This document shows positions 40,940-53,200 of a stretch of 64,000 nucleotides of DNA, one piece after another; position 1 is the stretch's first letter, and every line of letters begins with the position of its first letter. The position numbers and the translations under genes are program-made. The notes under the pieces are model-generated. The model was given only the letters and a program-made list of their open reading frames with translations, ran no database searches and was not told the DNA's origin. Source of the stretch: Ascoidea asiatica (taxonomy: Eukaryota; Ascomycota; Saccharomycetes; Ascoideales; Ascoideaceae); assembly GCA_001600695.1 (NCBI GenBank), contig BCKQ01000006.1, positions 124,001 through 188,000 on the forward strand, given 5' to 3'.

Positions 40940-42268
40940 ATGTTCTCAAAATCAATTTTATGTGCTTTAGCTTATGCTTTACTTGCAACAAATGCTGCTT
41001 ATTTCTCAAGTGGTGACTATGCTTCAATAACTGAAGTTAAACCAACAAAAAGTTTCGGTGGTTCTGAAATGGGCTCCGGTGTTCCTCAACAAAATTCAAA
41101 AATGGGCTCCATTGGTGGTAACTTCAATCAAAATCATTCTGGCTCATTCATGGCAATTCCAAGTGATTCATTTGGTGGTGATTTTGCCCCTGCTGCTGTT
41201 GAAAGTGGTTCTTTTGCCGCCATGCCTTCTGGTTCTAGTTCTAATTTTGGTTCAGGATCTGGATCTGGTTTTGGCTTTGGTTCAGGATCTGGTTCTTTTG
41301 GTGGTAAAAACCAAGGTGGTAAAATGAACTCTGCAATGGGTGGTGCTTTCTCTCAAGGTGGTATGGCTACTCAATCATTTACAATGGCAACTGCTTCTTT
41401 TGAACCACAAGTATCAGGTGGATTAAGAAAACGTGCTTTTGAAAGTGGCTCCTTTGGTGGTGCTATGCCTTCTGGAATGGCTCAAAAATCTGGTTCTTTT
41501 GGTAATGCAATGGAATCTGGAATGCCCCAACAATCAGGCTCTTTCGGTGGTCAACAACAAGGTGGAAATTTCGCTGCAGCTGCCTTTGAAAGTGGTTCAA
41601 TGGGTGGTTCAATTCCATCAGGAATGCCTCAACAATCTGGTTCTTTTGGTGGAAAAATGGGTGGATCTCATCATAGTTTTTCATTCGGTGATGCAATGCC
41701 TTCAGGTATGCCAAATCATTCAGGTTCTGGTGAACATTCTTTCGGTGGTGAAATGAAATCTGGTTCTTTTGGTGGTGCAATGCCAACTGGTTCTTTTGCT
41801 GCTCAACCTTCTGGTGGATTAAAAAAACGTGCTTTTGAAAGTGGTTCGTTTGGTGGTGCTAAACCATCAGGTATGCCTGAACCTTCTGGTGCTTTTGGCG
41901 GAGCTATGCCATTAGGTATGAAAATGCATTCTGGTTTTGGCGGTGCTATGCCTTCTGGTATGCCTCAACACTCTGGTTCTTTTGGTGGTGCAAAACCAAG
42001 TGGTGAATTCTCAAAAGGTGCTATGCCAACTGGTTCTTTTGCTGCTCAACCTTCTGGTGGTTTAAAGAAACGTGCTTTTGAAATGTCTGGTTCTTTTACT
42101 GTTGTTCCAACTGCTTCTTTTGGTTCTCCATTGATGGGTGCAAAACAAAGTGGTTCTCCAAATGGCCACCAACATAAAAATGGAAATCATTCTAAACAAA
42201 TGAAATCCGAAGCAACTCCATCTTTTACTGCTCCTTCGGGAATGGCTTCTGGAAATTATTTATTTTAG
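40940..42268 (+). CDS. Secreted Gly/Ser-rich repeat protein with Kex2-type processing sites
   Basis: The protein has 442 residues. A signal peptide covers about 1-19 (hydrophobic ILCALAYALLATNA, cleavage near ATNA/AY). The rest is built of GSFGG and MPSGMPQ-type repeats, rich in Gly, Ser, Phe and Met with few charges. Three basic sites, RKR 163-165 and KKR 295-297 and 375-377, each follow a GGL and each precede AFE. They divide the chain into about 146, 132, 80 and 65 residue pieces with related ends. This is the layout of precursors cut by the Golgi protease Kex2, found in pheromone precursors, wall proteins and fungal Kex2-processed repeat proteins. No GPI-anchor signal is present at the C-terminus (ASGNYLF), so the products should be free or wall-associated. 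Function unknown. Two near-identical DNA segments (about 41770-41850, 42010-42090) show recent repeat duplication. Confidence 0.85.
   Translation: MFSKSILCALAYALLATNAAYFSSGDYASITEVKPTKSFGGSEMGSGVPQQNSKMGSIGGNFNQNHSGSFMAIPSDSFGGDFAPAAVESGSFAAMPSGSSSNFGSGSGSGFGFGSGSGSFGGKNQGGKMNSAMGGAFSQGGMATQSFTMATASFEPQVSGGLRKRAFESGSFGGAMPSGMAQKSGSFGNAMESGMPQQSGSFGGQQQGGNFAAAAFESGSMGGSIPSGMPQQSGSFGGKMGGSHHSFSFGDAMPSGMPNHSGSGEHSFGGEMKSGSFGGAMPTGSFAAQPSGGLKKRAFESGSFGGAKPSGMPEPSGAFGGAMPLGMKMHSGFGGAMPSGMPQHSGSFGGAKPSGEFSKGAMPTGSFAAQPSGGLKKRAFEMSGSFTVVPTASFGSPLMGAKQSGSPNGHQHKNGNHSKQMKSEATPSFTAPSGMASGNYLF
41770..42090 (+). repeat. Direct internal repeat around two Kex2-type sites
   Basis: About 80 bp starting near 41775 and near 42019 are almost identical. 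They encode MPTGSFAAQPSGGLKKRAFE in both places. The few differences are mostly at third codon positions, so the unit is kept by selection or recently duplicated. Confidence 0.85.
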
Positions 42269-42779
42269 ATAAGTTTATAATCATGCCTCTTTGAGGTTTT
42301 AATTTCGTTATTTTAATAAAATTAAGATTTTATTAAACAATTGTTCAATATTGATATTCGTTGTAGTCCATCAATTTCAAGTTTCTTTAATTGCTTTTTT
42401 TGGTTCGTTTAAAAAAATCAGATTTATCGTTTCTGGTTTTGAAAAATGTTTATTCACTTTGAAAAGTAGAGATTCGAAAGAATATGCGAAGATTTAAATG
42501 GATTAGTATACCAGTTAAGATTCAAAGAAAGTAAACTCATCATTTTGATAAACTTTTTGATTATTTCAAAAATATTTTTACTGATAGTGTCAAATACTTC
42601 TATTGATTTTTTAATTGCTTTTCATATGTTGATTTTTGAAGCTGACCGCTTGAGCTAGATCGCGATGCCATACAAAAGATAAAAAAATGTTTCTAATTCA
42701 AAAACTTTTTTTTTTGGAATATTTTATGAGGAAAGAAATTCGTCTAAGAATAATCAAAGATTAAAAGCTATTTATCTCA
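42269..42779. promoter_or_regulatory. Upstream region of the MDP-1 phosphatase gene
   Basis: This 511 bp, AT-rich stretch has an 8-bp palindrome, ATCGCGAT, at 42659-42666, about 115 bp before the ATG. Nothing else notable is seen. Confidence 0.45.
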
Positions 42780-43349
42780 ATGGGAAAACTAGAATATCCT
42801 GTTAACAAAGAATATCCAAAAGCTGTGGTTTTTGATTTAGATTACACGCTTTGGCCTTGCTGGTGTGATACTCATATTCAAACTCCAGTTAAAATTTTGG
42901 ATCCCAAAAAAAGAGATTGTATTATTGATAGTTCTGGTTTTGAATTGGCGTTTTATAAAGATGTTCCTGAAATAATTGTCCACTTAAAAGAGAAAAATGT
43001 CAAGATGATTGCAGCTTCAAGAACCTGGAGACCTGATATCGCTAAGAAAATGTTAAGATTACTTCATGTCAATGGTTCTCCTGCGATTGACTTTTTTGAT
43101 GAATTAGAATGGGGAGAACATACAAAAACTATTCATATTAGTGAAGCTTTGAAATCTATAAATAAAAAGGGTTCTAAGGAAGAAGAGATCACTTTTAAAG
43201 ACGTTGTTCTTTATGATGATGAAAGAAGAAACTTGGACGTGGAAAAAGCTGGTATTCATTTCGCATATCTTCCAAATGAAGATGAAGGACTAACAAAGAA
43301 ATTATTCATAAAAGGAATCAATGATTGGTATAAAAAAAACAAAGCCTGA
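42780..43349 (+). CDS. HAD-type magnesium-dependent phosphatase, MDP-1 family
   Basis: The protein has 189 residues, the normal family length. Motif I is VVFDLDYTLWPCWCDTH, with nucleophile Asp19 and general acid Asp21. It is the DxDYTLWP signature of the MDP-1 group, whose yeast member is YER134C. Motif II is near MIAASRTWRPD, and motif IV is DVVLYDDERRNL with the metal-binding Asp pair. All catalytic positions are present. MDP-1 enzymes dephosphorylate phosphotyrosine-like and sugar-related substrates in vitro, and a role in repairing glycated or damaged molecules has been proposed. It is cytosolic by default. The gene converges on DOT1, with 231 bp of AT-rich 3' sequence between them. Confidence 0.92.
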   Translation: MGKLEYPVNKEYPKAVVFDLDYTLWPCWCDTHIQTPVKILDPKKRDCIIDSSGFELAFYKDVPEIIVHLKEKNVKMIAASRTWRPDIAKKMLRLLHVNGSPAIDFFDELEWGEHTKTIHISEALKSINKKGSKEEEITFKDVVLYDDERRNLDVEKAGIHFAYLPNEDEGLTKKLFIKGINDWYKKNKA

Positions 43350-43580
43350 GACTCTGTTTAGTATTCTACTTATATTCGTCATTTAGATTTTGTTTTTATT
43401 ATATCATAGATTGAAAATTTCTGGCTATAAATGCATGCTTATTGTTTTGATGCTTTCAATGTAAGAAAGTGCTTGCCTAATGTTTAATAGTCTTCTTTTT
43501 CATTTTTTTTTACTACACTACTCATTTAATTATTCTCACAGTTAAATAAATTTATTAATTAATTTACACATTTTTTTTTT

Positions 43581-45876
43581 CTAATTTGAATTATCTTTTG
43601 GAAAATATTGTTCCAATATCACTGATTCAACCGTCGATATAAAATAAGATCCTTTATTATCTGACCAACTTACAGAACCATGATCAAATTCATATTCTTC
43701 AACTCTTAGTCTTTCGAGTATAGATTCATTGCCTAGTTTATATCCAGGTGGAACTAAATCTTTTAAAGTAACTATTTTACAACCAGGTTTTAAACCAACT
43801 TTAGTAAACATTTCAACGATATTCATATCTAATTTAATATCAAAAATATAATTATTAGCTAATATAACATCACAGTTTTTTAAAACATTTTTGACTTTTT
43901 CATTATTCAAAAAAGATTCATTTAAAAAAAATTCAACTCTTCCAGGTTCAATACCATAAAATTTACATCTTTCATTAAATTCTTTATTTTGAACTTTACA
44001 TAATTTAGAAGCTTCTAATTGAATTTCACAACCATAACTTGTACAACCGTATTCTAAAGCTGCTTGAAAACAACAATTACCCACACCAGAACCTAAATCA
44101 AAGAAATTTTTATTACTATTTAATTCAACTTGTTTGAAAATTTTTGATAAAAATGAAGGTAATAATTCACCATAAACATTATTTGAAAATGCTTTATATT
44201 TTCTTAATTTTTTAACATTCGGAGTTATTGTTCTTAAATAAGTTTGAGCTAAAATTTCATGAAAAAATAAAAGTGGAATAGAATTAATTTTAATCAAATT
44301 TTTTTTGATTTTTAAAAAATTTGAATCTATAAAATTATTATAATTTTCAATCAAATTTAAAAAATTTGAAATATTTTTGTTTTCAAATTCATAATATAGT
44401 AATTTAGTTAAATTGTTGATTTCATTTATTGGAATTAAATTAATTAAATAAGTTTTATGAATTAATTCAATTATTTTAATAATTTCAATAAATGGATTTA
44501 ATTCTTCATCTTTTGGAAAAGCTAAAATGAAATTTTCAAATAAATTTGGAAAAATTGGAGATTTAATTTTAATTATTGGAGCTCTTTCATAAACTATTGG
44601 ATTATATGAATTTAAAGGCTCTAAAGGGATTGGAGATTGACTTTCTGATTTTTTGATTTTATTTTTAGTTTTGTTATTATTATTATTATTATTATTATTT
44701 TCATTATGTTCTATATCATCTAAGGGATAAAAATAGTAAAAATATCTTTTTTGATTGGATAATATTATATCTTTGGCATTAATCAAATTTATATTATCAA
44801 TATCACCTTTATTATTTAAATCTATAGTATCCTTTGAGAAAATTGGTCTATTGTTCAAATCAATTTGAATATTATGAAATCTACTATTAGTAAACATTGA
44901 ATTAATTATAAAATCATTATAAATTGATTTATTTACAGTTTCATTTTCCCCATCCTCGGATTTGATGTTACTATTATCATCATTATCTGATTCAGATTCA
45001 TTATCTGATTTATTATCAGTTTCAGTATGAGATTCATTATGAAATTCATTATCTATTTTCTTATCAGATTCGTTATTAGACGCATAATGTTTGGTTTTAT
45101 CATTTATGTCCATATCCGAAAGATCATCATCATCATCATCTTCTTCATACTTATTTTTATCAAATTTTCCATTTTTAGCAGTTTTATTTTTATTTTTAAA
45201 TTTAATTAATGAATTTTGATTCTTTTTGGATGTATAAGTATTTATATTCTTTTTTGTTGATAAATTTAACAATTCATTATCTAAATCATCATCCAAATTA
45301 CTTGATTCATCATCAGAATTATCTAAATCAGTATCAGAATTAGATTTTTTTATAGATTTTTTTTTAATTTGAACTTTGATTCCATTTTTATTCCCAATAT
45401 CATATTCATTTTTGATTGTAATCTTAGGAGTAATTTTAGTTTTAGATTTAGTCTTTGTTATAATTTTTGATTTTGGTTTAGTTTTAGTATTGGCGTTTAT
45501 ATTTGATTTAATGCTTATTTTATTATTTGTTTTACTAGTACTTTTAGATTTAGAATTCAATTGATTTTTCTTTATTATTGGTGTTGATTTCGAAACAGAT
45601 TTTGGTTTATTATTCTCTTTGATATCCTTATTATTATTTTCATTTTCTTTATTTTTTATTTTATTAATTACTTTATTATTTAGTTTATTATTATTAATTG
45701 AATATGAAACTTTTTTTCTTTTTAATTCAGGATCAGTTGAAACTACAAATCTTTCAGTTTTTCTTCTTTCACTACTTGATCTTGTAAAAGAACGTACATT
45801 ACTACTATTGTTAATGATATTATTCCCAGTATTATCATCTCTATCTTTATCTTTATCTTTATCATTTTCATTTTCA

Positions 45877-45935
<59 letters not shown>

Positions 45936-46499
45936 TGTATTAATAATACTATCATTATTAATACCAGCTAAATCAAAACCAAGTTCCAAAAGATTTCGTA
46001 ATTCATAATTCTTAGTTGATTTTTTTCTCTTTTTTGGTTTCAGTTCATCAGTCTTGTTATTATTACTATTATTATCAGTTGTTTTTGTTGCTGTTTTTAA
46101 ATTTGGTCTTTTTCTTTTCGCAAATGGAGATTTTCTAATTTTTTTCCTTTTTTTTGGTTTCTTAATTTCAGTTTTTGTAATTGATTCAATTTTATTTATA
46201 TTTTCATTGTCATTATTATTGGGTTTAATTGATTGATCAATTGATGGTTCAATACTTGTATCACTTGTAAAATTACTATTATTATTATTTGCACTGCTAC
46301 TAGCACTAGCACTATGACTATTACTATTACTGGCACTAGTACTGGGACTATTATTAATATTGAAATCAATTGAATTGACTGAATTAATTGAACTGATAGA
46401 ATTAGTATGAATATTATTTGAATTTGAAATTCCAGAATCTATTGCATTTGAAACAGATTTTGAATCTGATACAACTGAATCTACTTCTATATTCGTCAT
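43581..46499 (-). CDS. DOT1: DOT1, histone H3 lysine-79 methyltransferase
   Basis: The protein has 972 residues, longer than the 582 of S. cerevisiae because of a ~600 residue low-complexity N-terminus. That part is Ser/Asn-rich, then Lys-rich, with a polyAsn run near 190-205 and acidic patches. The basic, Lys-rich stretches probably serve nucleosome and DNA binding. The C-terminal ~330 residues are the Dot1 methyltransferase fold: FDLGSGVGNCCFQAALEYG (near residue 800) is the SAM-binding loop, YGCEIQ follows it, and ILANNYIFD is the catalytic N[NF]xF-type motif. KIVTLKDLVPPGYK closes the fold. No SET domain is present, as expected. It methylates H3K79 in the nucleus, affecting silencing and recruitment of the checkpoint adaptor Rad9. 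It is divergent from MEC1. Confidence 0.95.
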
Positions 46500-47246
46500 T
46501 ATTCTGTATTTGCATTTACTCTTCTAACAACTCTTAGAATATCTTGGATCAAGAGTGAGAATTAATGAATGAATGTCAAATCAAGAGTAAAATAAACTAA
46601 AGCAATGAAGAATTAAAGGACATAAAAGATTTAAAGAAATCACAAAAATCAAAACAACAATGGAAAAAAGAAGAAGAAAGTGAAATATTTCTCGACGCGA
46701 AGGAAAGTTGCAATGAGGCAACTTTTTCTGGTGTTTCTGATGTTTCTGGGGCACTTGCGGCGTGTCACTGTTGGGCGTGTGTATGGCGCATTGATGTGAA
46801 ATGTGGCAAAGACCAGACCACGTGAAAAAAACTAGCCGGATTACATAATATCCACGCTCAGGAGTTTAAGATCCATATAAATGTATTGGGCAGTGAATTA
46901 CAGTAAAACCCTATCACTGCGCTGTATTATTAACAGCGTTGCACTCATTTATACGTTCACAACCCTTTATTTACATTTGTAAACAAGACCCATACTACTG
47001 GCTGTTCCGCAGTGCTGGTTCTGAGTTTTTGCTTTGTTTATAAAATTCAACTCAGTTCGATTTTTATCAGATTTAAACCTTTATTTTGTAAAAAAAAAGA
47101 GTTTGATTTGATTTACTCTTCTTCTATTTTTCTTCTATTCATTCAATTGTATATTCAAACAAACATCAATTATCAATCATTAATTAATCATCAATCAATT
47201 GTCATTTCTTATTTAATCATCATTCAATTCCTCAATCAAATGCCAA
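46500..47246. promoter_or_regulatory. Shared DOT1-MEC1 promoter with GC-rich island
   Basis: This 747 bp separates two divergent start codons. About 46690-47010 is GC-richer. It contains GACGCGAA (46694-46701, MCB-like), an 8-bp inverted repeat AAAGTTGC/GCAACTTT (46704-46711 and 46718-46725), and several GGCG/GCGT cores. CACGTGA (46819-46825), GCCGGAT (about 46845-46851) and a CGCTGT/ACAGCG dyad (about 46921-46939) follow. The last 200 bp are C/T- and A-rich leader sequence for MEC1. Confidence 0.6.
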
Positions 47247-47257
47247 ATGCCCAATAA
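47240..47257 (+). CDS. Five-codon upstream ORF overlapping the MEC1 start
   Basis: ATG at 47240 opens MPNAQ and stops at TAA 47255-47257. It overlaps the MEC1 ATG at 47247 in another frame. Both ATGs have C at -3, so neither context is strong. Ribosomes initiating at the first ATG would terminate 8 bp inside the MEC1 reading frame. MEC1 translation would then rely on leaky scanning or on transcripts starting between the two ATGs. The overlap is seen directly; any regulatory effect is inferred. Confidence 0.5.
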   Translation: MPNAQ

Positions 47258-50200
47258 TGATAATTCAATTAATAATCAATCAGAAATTTCATTTATAAAT
47301 AAATTTAAAAATTTAAAAATTTCAATCTTAAATAATGATAATGATAATTTAACTAAAAATTATTTATTCAATTATTTTGATATAAATAATCTAAAAGATT
47401 TTAAAAAATTTAGCTTAAATTTATTCAAATTTATAATTTTTAAAAAAATTTTGATACTAAAATTTATAAATTTTAATGATATTGATATTATTTCAATTAT
47501 TTTAAATTCAATAAATTCAATTTTTTTAGTATTTTGTATAAGAAATAAAAATCTTTCTATAAACAGTAGTAATAATCTAATCAATTCTCAATTACAACAT
47601 AAAAATTTAATTGATTCTTTAGAGAATAACTCCTCAGATAATAGTGAAAATAATTCAAATTTATATAATAAAATTGATGATTTTTTATTAAATGATAATT
47701 CAAATATAAATATATTTCCAATTAATCAAAATTTCTCAAATATTTATAATAATATCACCAATAATAAACAAAATAATAATTCAAAAGATGATAAAGATTC
47801 CAAAGATAATTCTTCATATTTAAATTATCAAATTTTATTAATTTATTTATTTCAATTTTTTAAATTCTTTAATGGTATTGGTATTAAGAATTTAAATTAC
47901 AAATTAATTTTTGAAAATTTAAATATTTCAATATTATCTTTAATTAATAAGGTTTTTTTAATATTTAAAAAAAAAAATGATTTAATTCAAATTAAATTTT
48001 TGAAAAATTTCTTAATTAATTATTTATCAAATTTATCAAATAATTTGTCAATCAACTATAAGAATATAAACTTACTATCAAATATCCATAAATATTCAAT
48101 TTTATCAAATTCTTTCAATTTATTAACTGAAAATATTATACTAAATGATTTAAATTTGATTAATTTTAATAATATTCTAATTTTGAAAAAAATTTATAAT
48201 AATATTATTAATTCTTTGAATGATTTTTTGAAAAATTTGATCAATTTAAGCATTAACGGTAATAAATCATTGAAATTCAAAGTTTATTTGAAAAATTTAG
48301 ATTATTTCTTAGCTCTTTTACAATTTAACTTCATAAATAATTTTTTAAATTTGAATTTTGATTCTTTGATTTTTAAAAATTTATTAATTTTTGAATTTTT
48401 TGAAATTATTAAATTCAATTTAAATTTAATCCTAAAAAATTATTTAATTTTACCTTTTTTACAAATTAAATTATCAAATTCTTTGATATTTTTATTTTAT
48501 AAATTTTTGAAATTTAAAAATTCATTAAGCTTTAAGAATAACTTGACTTTAGTTTTGAAAAATTTTAAATTTAAAATTATTAATGAAAAAAGTATTAAAT
48601 TTATAAATACTGATTTAACTAATTCAATTAATCTAATTTTAAATTACACAAATTCAAATGCAAATGTAAATTTAAATGAATCTTACAATTTCAATGATAT
48701 TTTTTTGATTAATTATCAAAAAAAGCTTAAACTTCTTTTATCTGAGAATATTATTCATAATAATGACAATCAATTGGTCCAATATGAATTAATTTCAAAC
48801 TCAGTTAATAACCAAATTACTCATTTATCTACCTTAATTAACTTTCAAAACACTTTTAAAGCAATCAATCAAGATTCAAATACAAATAATTTAAATCAAA
48901 CTGATTTAATAACTTCAATTAATGAACAAATTAAATTAATCTTCAGTTCAATAAATTCTTCTTATAATCAAAAAATTAATTTAAATAATTTTCAAATTTT
49001 TTTCATTTTAAAATTTTTTGATACTTTATTCAATTCAAATCCATTATTTTGTAATTCCATTCAGTTTTTTCAAATTATTTTATTATTTATAAAAAATTTC
49101 AAATCTAGTAATTCAAATTCAAATTCAAGTTCAAGTTCAATTTCAAATTCAATTTCTTTAATTAATCAAATTTTTCTATTAAATTTTATCAAAAAATTAT
49201 TAAATTTTAAAACTATTTTAAAAAATTTAATTTTAAATAAATTCCATATTTTTTTTTTATCTCATGTTTTATTATCTCTAACTTCAAATTCAAGAGAAAT
49301 TAGAATACTTTCTTCCCAATTATTACCTTTTTTTTTACCTTCAAATTCAAATAATTTATTCAATAATTCTATTCAATTAAAAATTATTAATCATTTAGAA
49401 TCAATTCATTCAAATAAATTCTCTTCTTCTTTATTAAATGATGGTAGTGATAATTTCAATAACGATATTAATGATAATAATCCAAATTCAAGTTTGAAAA
49501 ATTTATATCTTATTGAAACTTTAATTATGTCTTGGGGTTCCATTTCTTCAAATAATGATTATTTTGTTCTTAAAAAATCATTACCAAAATTATTTACTTG
49601 GTTAAGTTCAGAAAATCAATTTCAATCTGCTTTATCTTATCATACACTTTTAATGATTTCTAAAAACTCGAAACTTTCTCCATGGGATTTAATTGCAAAT
49701 CATATTCCAGATTTAAGTGTATTTATTGTCAAAGAAATGATTAAAAATAATAATTTTGCTCTTACAATTTCGGATTTATTAGCTTTTCCAAAAAATAATC
49801 TACTTATACAAGCAGGCAATTATACAATTCCTTTTTTAATTCTTGAATATGATCATGATTATATTCAAGATATTGCTAATGTTAGTGGTAATTCAAAAAA
49901 AAAATTAATTGAAATTAAATTGTCTCAAATTTTAGCTTATTTAATCGCTTTTTTACCTTTAGATAATAATAGCTCAATTCCAATTAATAAAATTCGTACA
50001 ATTATTGGTAATTGTTGTCCAGAATATAAGAAAATTAATCTAACAAGTATTTCAACTTCAGTGAAAATGGATACAATTTGGCAAATTTTGAAATATTACA
50101 ATCCAAATTCAAATAATAGTAATATTGAGCATTTGAAAATTGGTATAATATTTATTTCTAATCTTTTTGAGATCAATTATAAAAAAAATAGAAACCCAGA

Positions 50201-53200
50201 TGAAGCATTGGCAAATTGTTTTGAGAAATATATCTTAGGAATTATTCAACCATTTTCTGAAACTATTAAACCAAAACAAGGTTTTAAAACATTATCGGAA
50301 AAAATTAAAGCTCTTAAAGCAGTTCAAGCTTTGATAATAATTTCTGGTTCATATATTGTTTCTGCACTTCCACAAATTTGTACTTCTTTACAGCTTGCAA
50401 TTGAATTTCCATTTTTGATAAGTGAATCCTTAATAGCTTGGAAAATTTTAGTTCAAAATTTAGAAGATGTCCATTTAGTTTCTATTCTTGACTTGGTTAT
50501 ATCTCTAATTCTTCAACGCTGGGAAACTTTTGATTCAATTGGAAAAAAAATTGGAGAAGAGATATTATCATGGATTTTTTCAAATTCTTTATTGATTCAA
50601 AACGAAGTTCATTACAATTATTACCTAAGTTTAGCAAACCATGAATCATTACTAAGTATCTATACAAGTCAAAAAAGAAAACTATTTCCAAGTAGTCAAA
50701 CCAATCCTCTGAGTCCTAATGGAATAAGCATTCTTACAGATTTGACTCGTAGATGTATCAATGATAATAAATATGTTGTGCGGCAAGCCCTAAAAGATAT
50801 CAAGAATTACTTAAGTTCTTTTTCTTCTAAGGTTTATTCTAACTTTTTCAAAAATATCAATGGCTATAAAACTATAATTATAAATTTATGTGATGCTTTA
50901 CTTCAAACTAGCTTCAAATTTCGAACTAGTGAACCTTTAATTTCTGAAGTTTGTGCAACATGCTTAGCATTAATTGGAAAAATTGAAACTCCAAAAAATT
51001 CTATTCAAAATAGCTCCAATGAAGATGAATATTTTGTCGTTGATAGCTTCGAGAAAAATAATGAAGCGATGAGATTTCTTATAAAATTTATTGATAAGTA
51101 TTTAGTTAAAGCATTCTGGGCTTCAACAAATCCTTCCAAACAATTACTGTTGGCCTACTCTATGCAAGAATACTTAAAATTCTGTCATTTATCAGCCCCA
51201 GGTTTTTCCCCTATGCTAAAAGGTAAAAATAAATATTCAGATGCTCCCCTTTGGGATATATTCAGTGATTTGGCAAAATCCACATTGATGCCATTGACTT
51301 CCTCAAAATATCAGATAAGTGACAAAGTTTATACACGTTGTACATATCCAATTTTTAGCAATATCAAAACACATGATACTTGGCTTCGAGAGCTTGTATA
51401 TGATTTATGTGACAGAGCTACCGATCCAAATGCCAAACAAATATTTCAAGTGTGTTCAAGAATTATAAGGGAGCAAAATTTAGAAATCAGTCGCTTTATT
51501 TTACCTTATATATGTTTGAATGTGTTAACAACAGGAAATGAAAAAGATAAAGAAGATATTAAGTTGGAAATTTTAACAATTTTGAAGACTGATGCTGACT
51601 GTTGTTCGGATCAGTCAACGGCTCATAATGTGAGATTATGCTACCAATCCATTTTTATTTTATTAGATTATTTTAGAAAATGGGTTTTACATAAAAATCA
51701 ACAAATAGACTCTGAGAGTATTGATTTAACAGATGAATTCACTATACAGCTCACTAAAGTCAAAGTTTTGCTCGAGGACATTTCTGCTGATGGAGATTTA
51801 ATGGCCATCAGATCTGACCAGTGTTCTTTATATGAACGTGCAATATTATATTTAGAACAATCGCATAGACAAGGAAGAGATAGTGGTAATGATACCAATA
51901 ACGATAAAATTTACTCGAATATACAACGAATGTATGCTAATATCAATGATGTAGATGCTGTGAGTGGTGTTCTTAAAAGAATATCGACAACCGATATCAA
52001 GAGTAAAATCATGCAACTACAATACAGTAGTAATTGGAAAATGTCCCTTGAATTTTTTGAAGGTTTATATGAAAGTGATGTGCAAAATGATATTCTACCT
52101 ACTAACATTCTTCTCAAGTTTTTGGAAGATCGAAATTTAAATGATGACTTACTTTCAAAACTTAATGGTTTTATCAGTTCTCCCAATCATTTGGTTATTT
52201 TGGATGAGGATTTAATCAACTTTGGATTGAAGTCGGCTGTTTTATCTGGAAATAAAAACGATATAAAAAAATGGACTTTTTTGTCAGAAATACAATCGCC
52301 TTTTTCCACCTCGGAAATTTTAATCAATCAGAACCTCGGTCGATCTGCAATTTGTTTGGAAAAGAAAGAATCTTCCGAATTGGATGATCTTTTATATGAA
52401 AGTTTCAGATTAATTGGAACAAATTTACCCAGTAGTTCAAATTCAAGAAACCTTAAATCATCTTTGAGAGAGCTTCATTCGATAATGGATATTAAAACAA
52501 TTATTGACATAAATAATGGAAAAGATTCAAATGAATTGGTTTCTTTGCTAGATAAACGTTTACAAACAACTGATAAAGATTTCGCAGATCGATGGTTTCT
52601 TATGAAATTAAGAAAATCTATCGAATCAATGCAAATGGGAACATTTAGTAATGATGTTGGGAATTTATGTGTTCGAATTTCTAAATTATGTCGAGAACAT
52701 GGAAGAATTGACCTTGCATCAAGATCTATAATTCAAGCATTGAAAACTAAGGATGTTTCTGAGGAGGCAAATATTGAATATTCTAAAGTGTTATGGGCTC
52801 AAGGTGATTCGTCTGAAGCCATGAATATAATTCAGCACTTTTTAGTAAGCAATTATAAAAATAAATCCAAAAGTAAATCATTTGCAGAGCATCAATTGCA
52901 ATACGCTGAATGGCTTGATTTATCAAGAGATGGAAATTCTTCTTCTGTAATTGAGAATTATATGAAGGCAATTGAATTAAATAAAAGTTGGGAAAAACCA
53001 TATTTTCTTTTAGGAAAATATTACAATAAAGTTCTAGAAGAATCCAAACTTACTGCCGATAGTTCATTTAATAACATTAACTACTCCAAAGGTGATTATG
53101 AGTATTATGTTATAAGATATTATTTGCAATCAATTGAGCATGGAAACACATATCTTGATGAAATATTACCAAAAGTTATTACACTTTGGCTTGATTTTCA

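Noticed and set aside
41058-41786. Valine/leucine-rich plus-strand and His-rich minus-strand frames inside the secreted repeat-protein gene
   Set aside because: They are shadow frames generated by the Gly/Ser repeat codons of the real gene.
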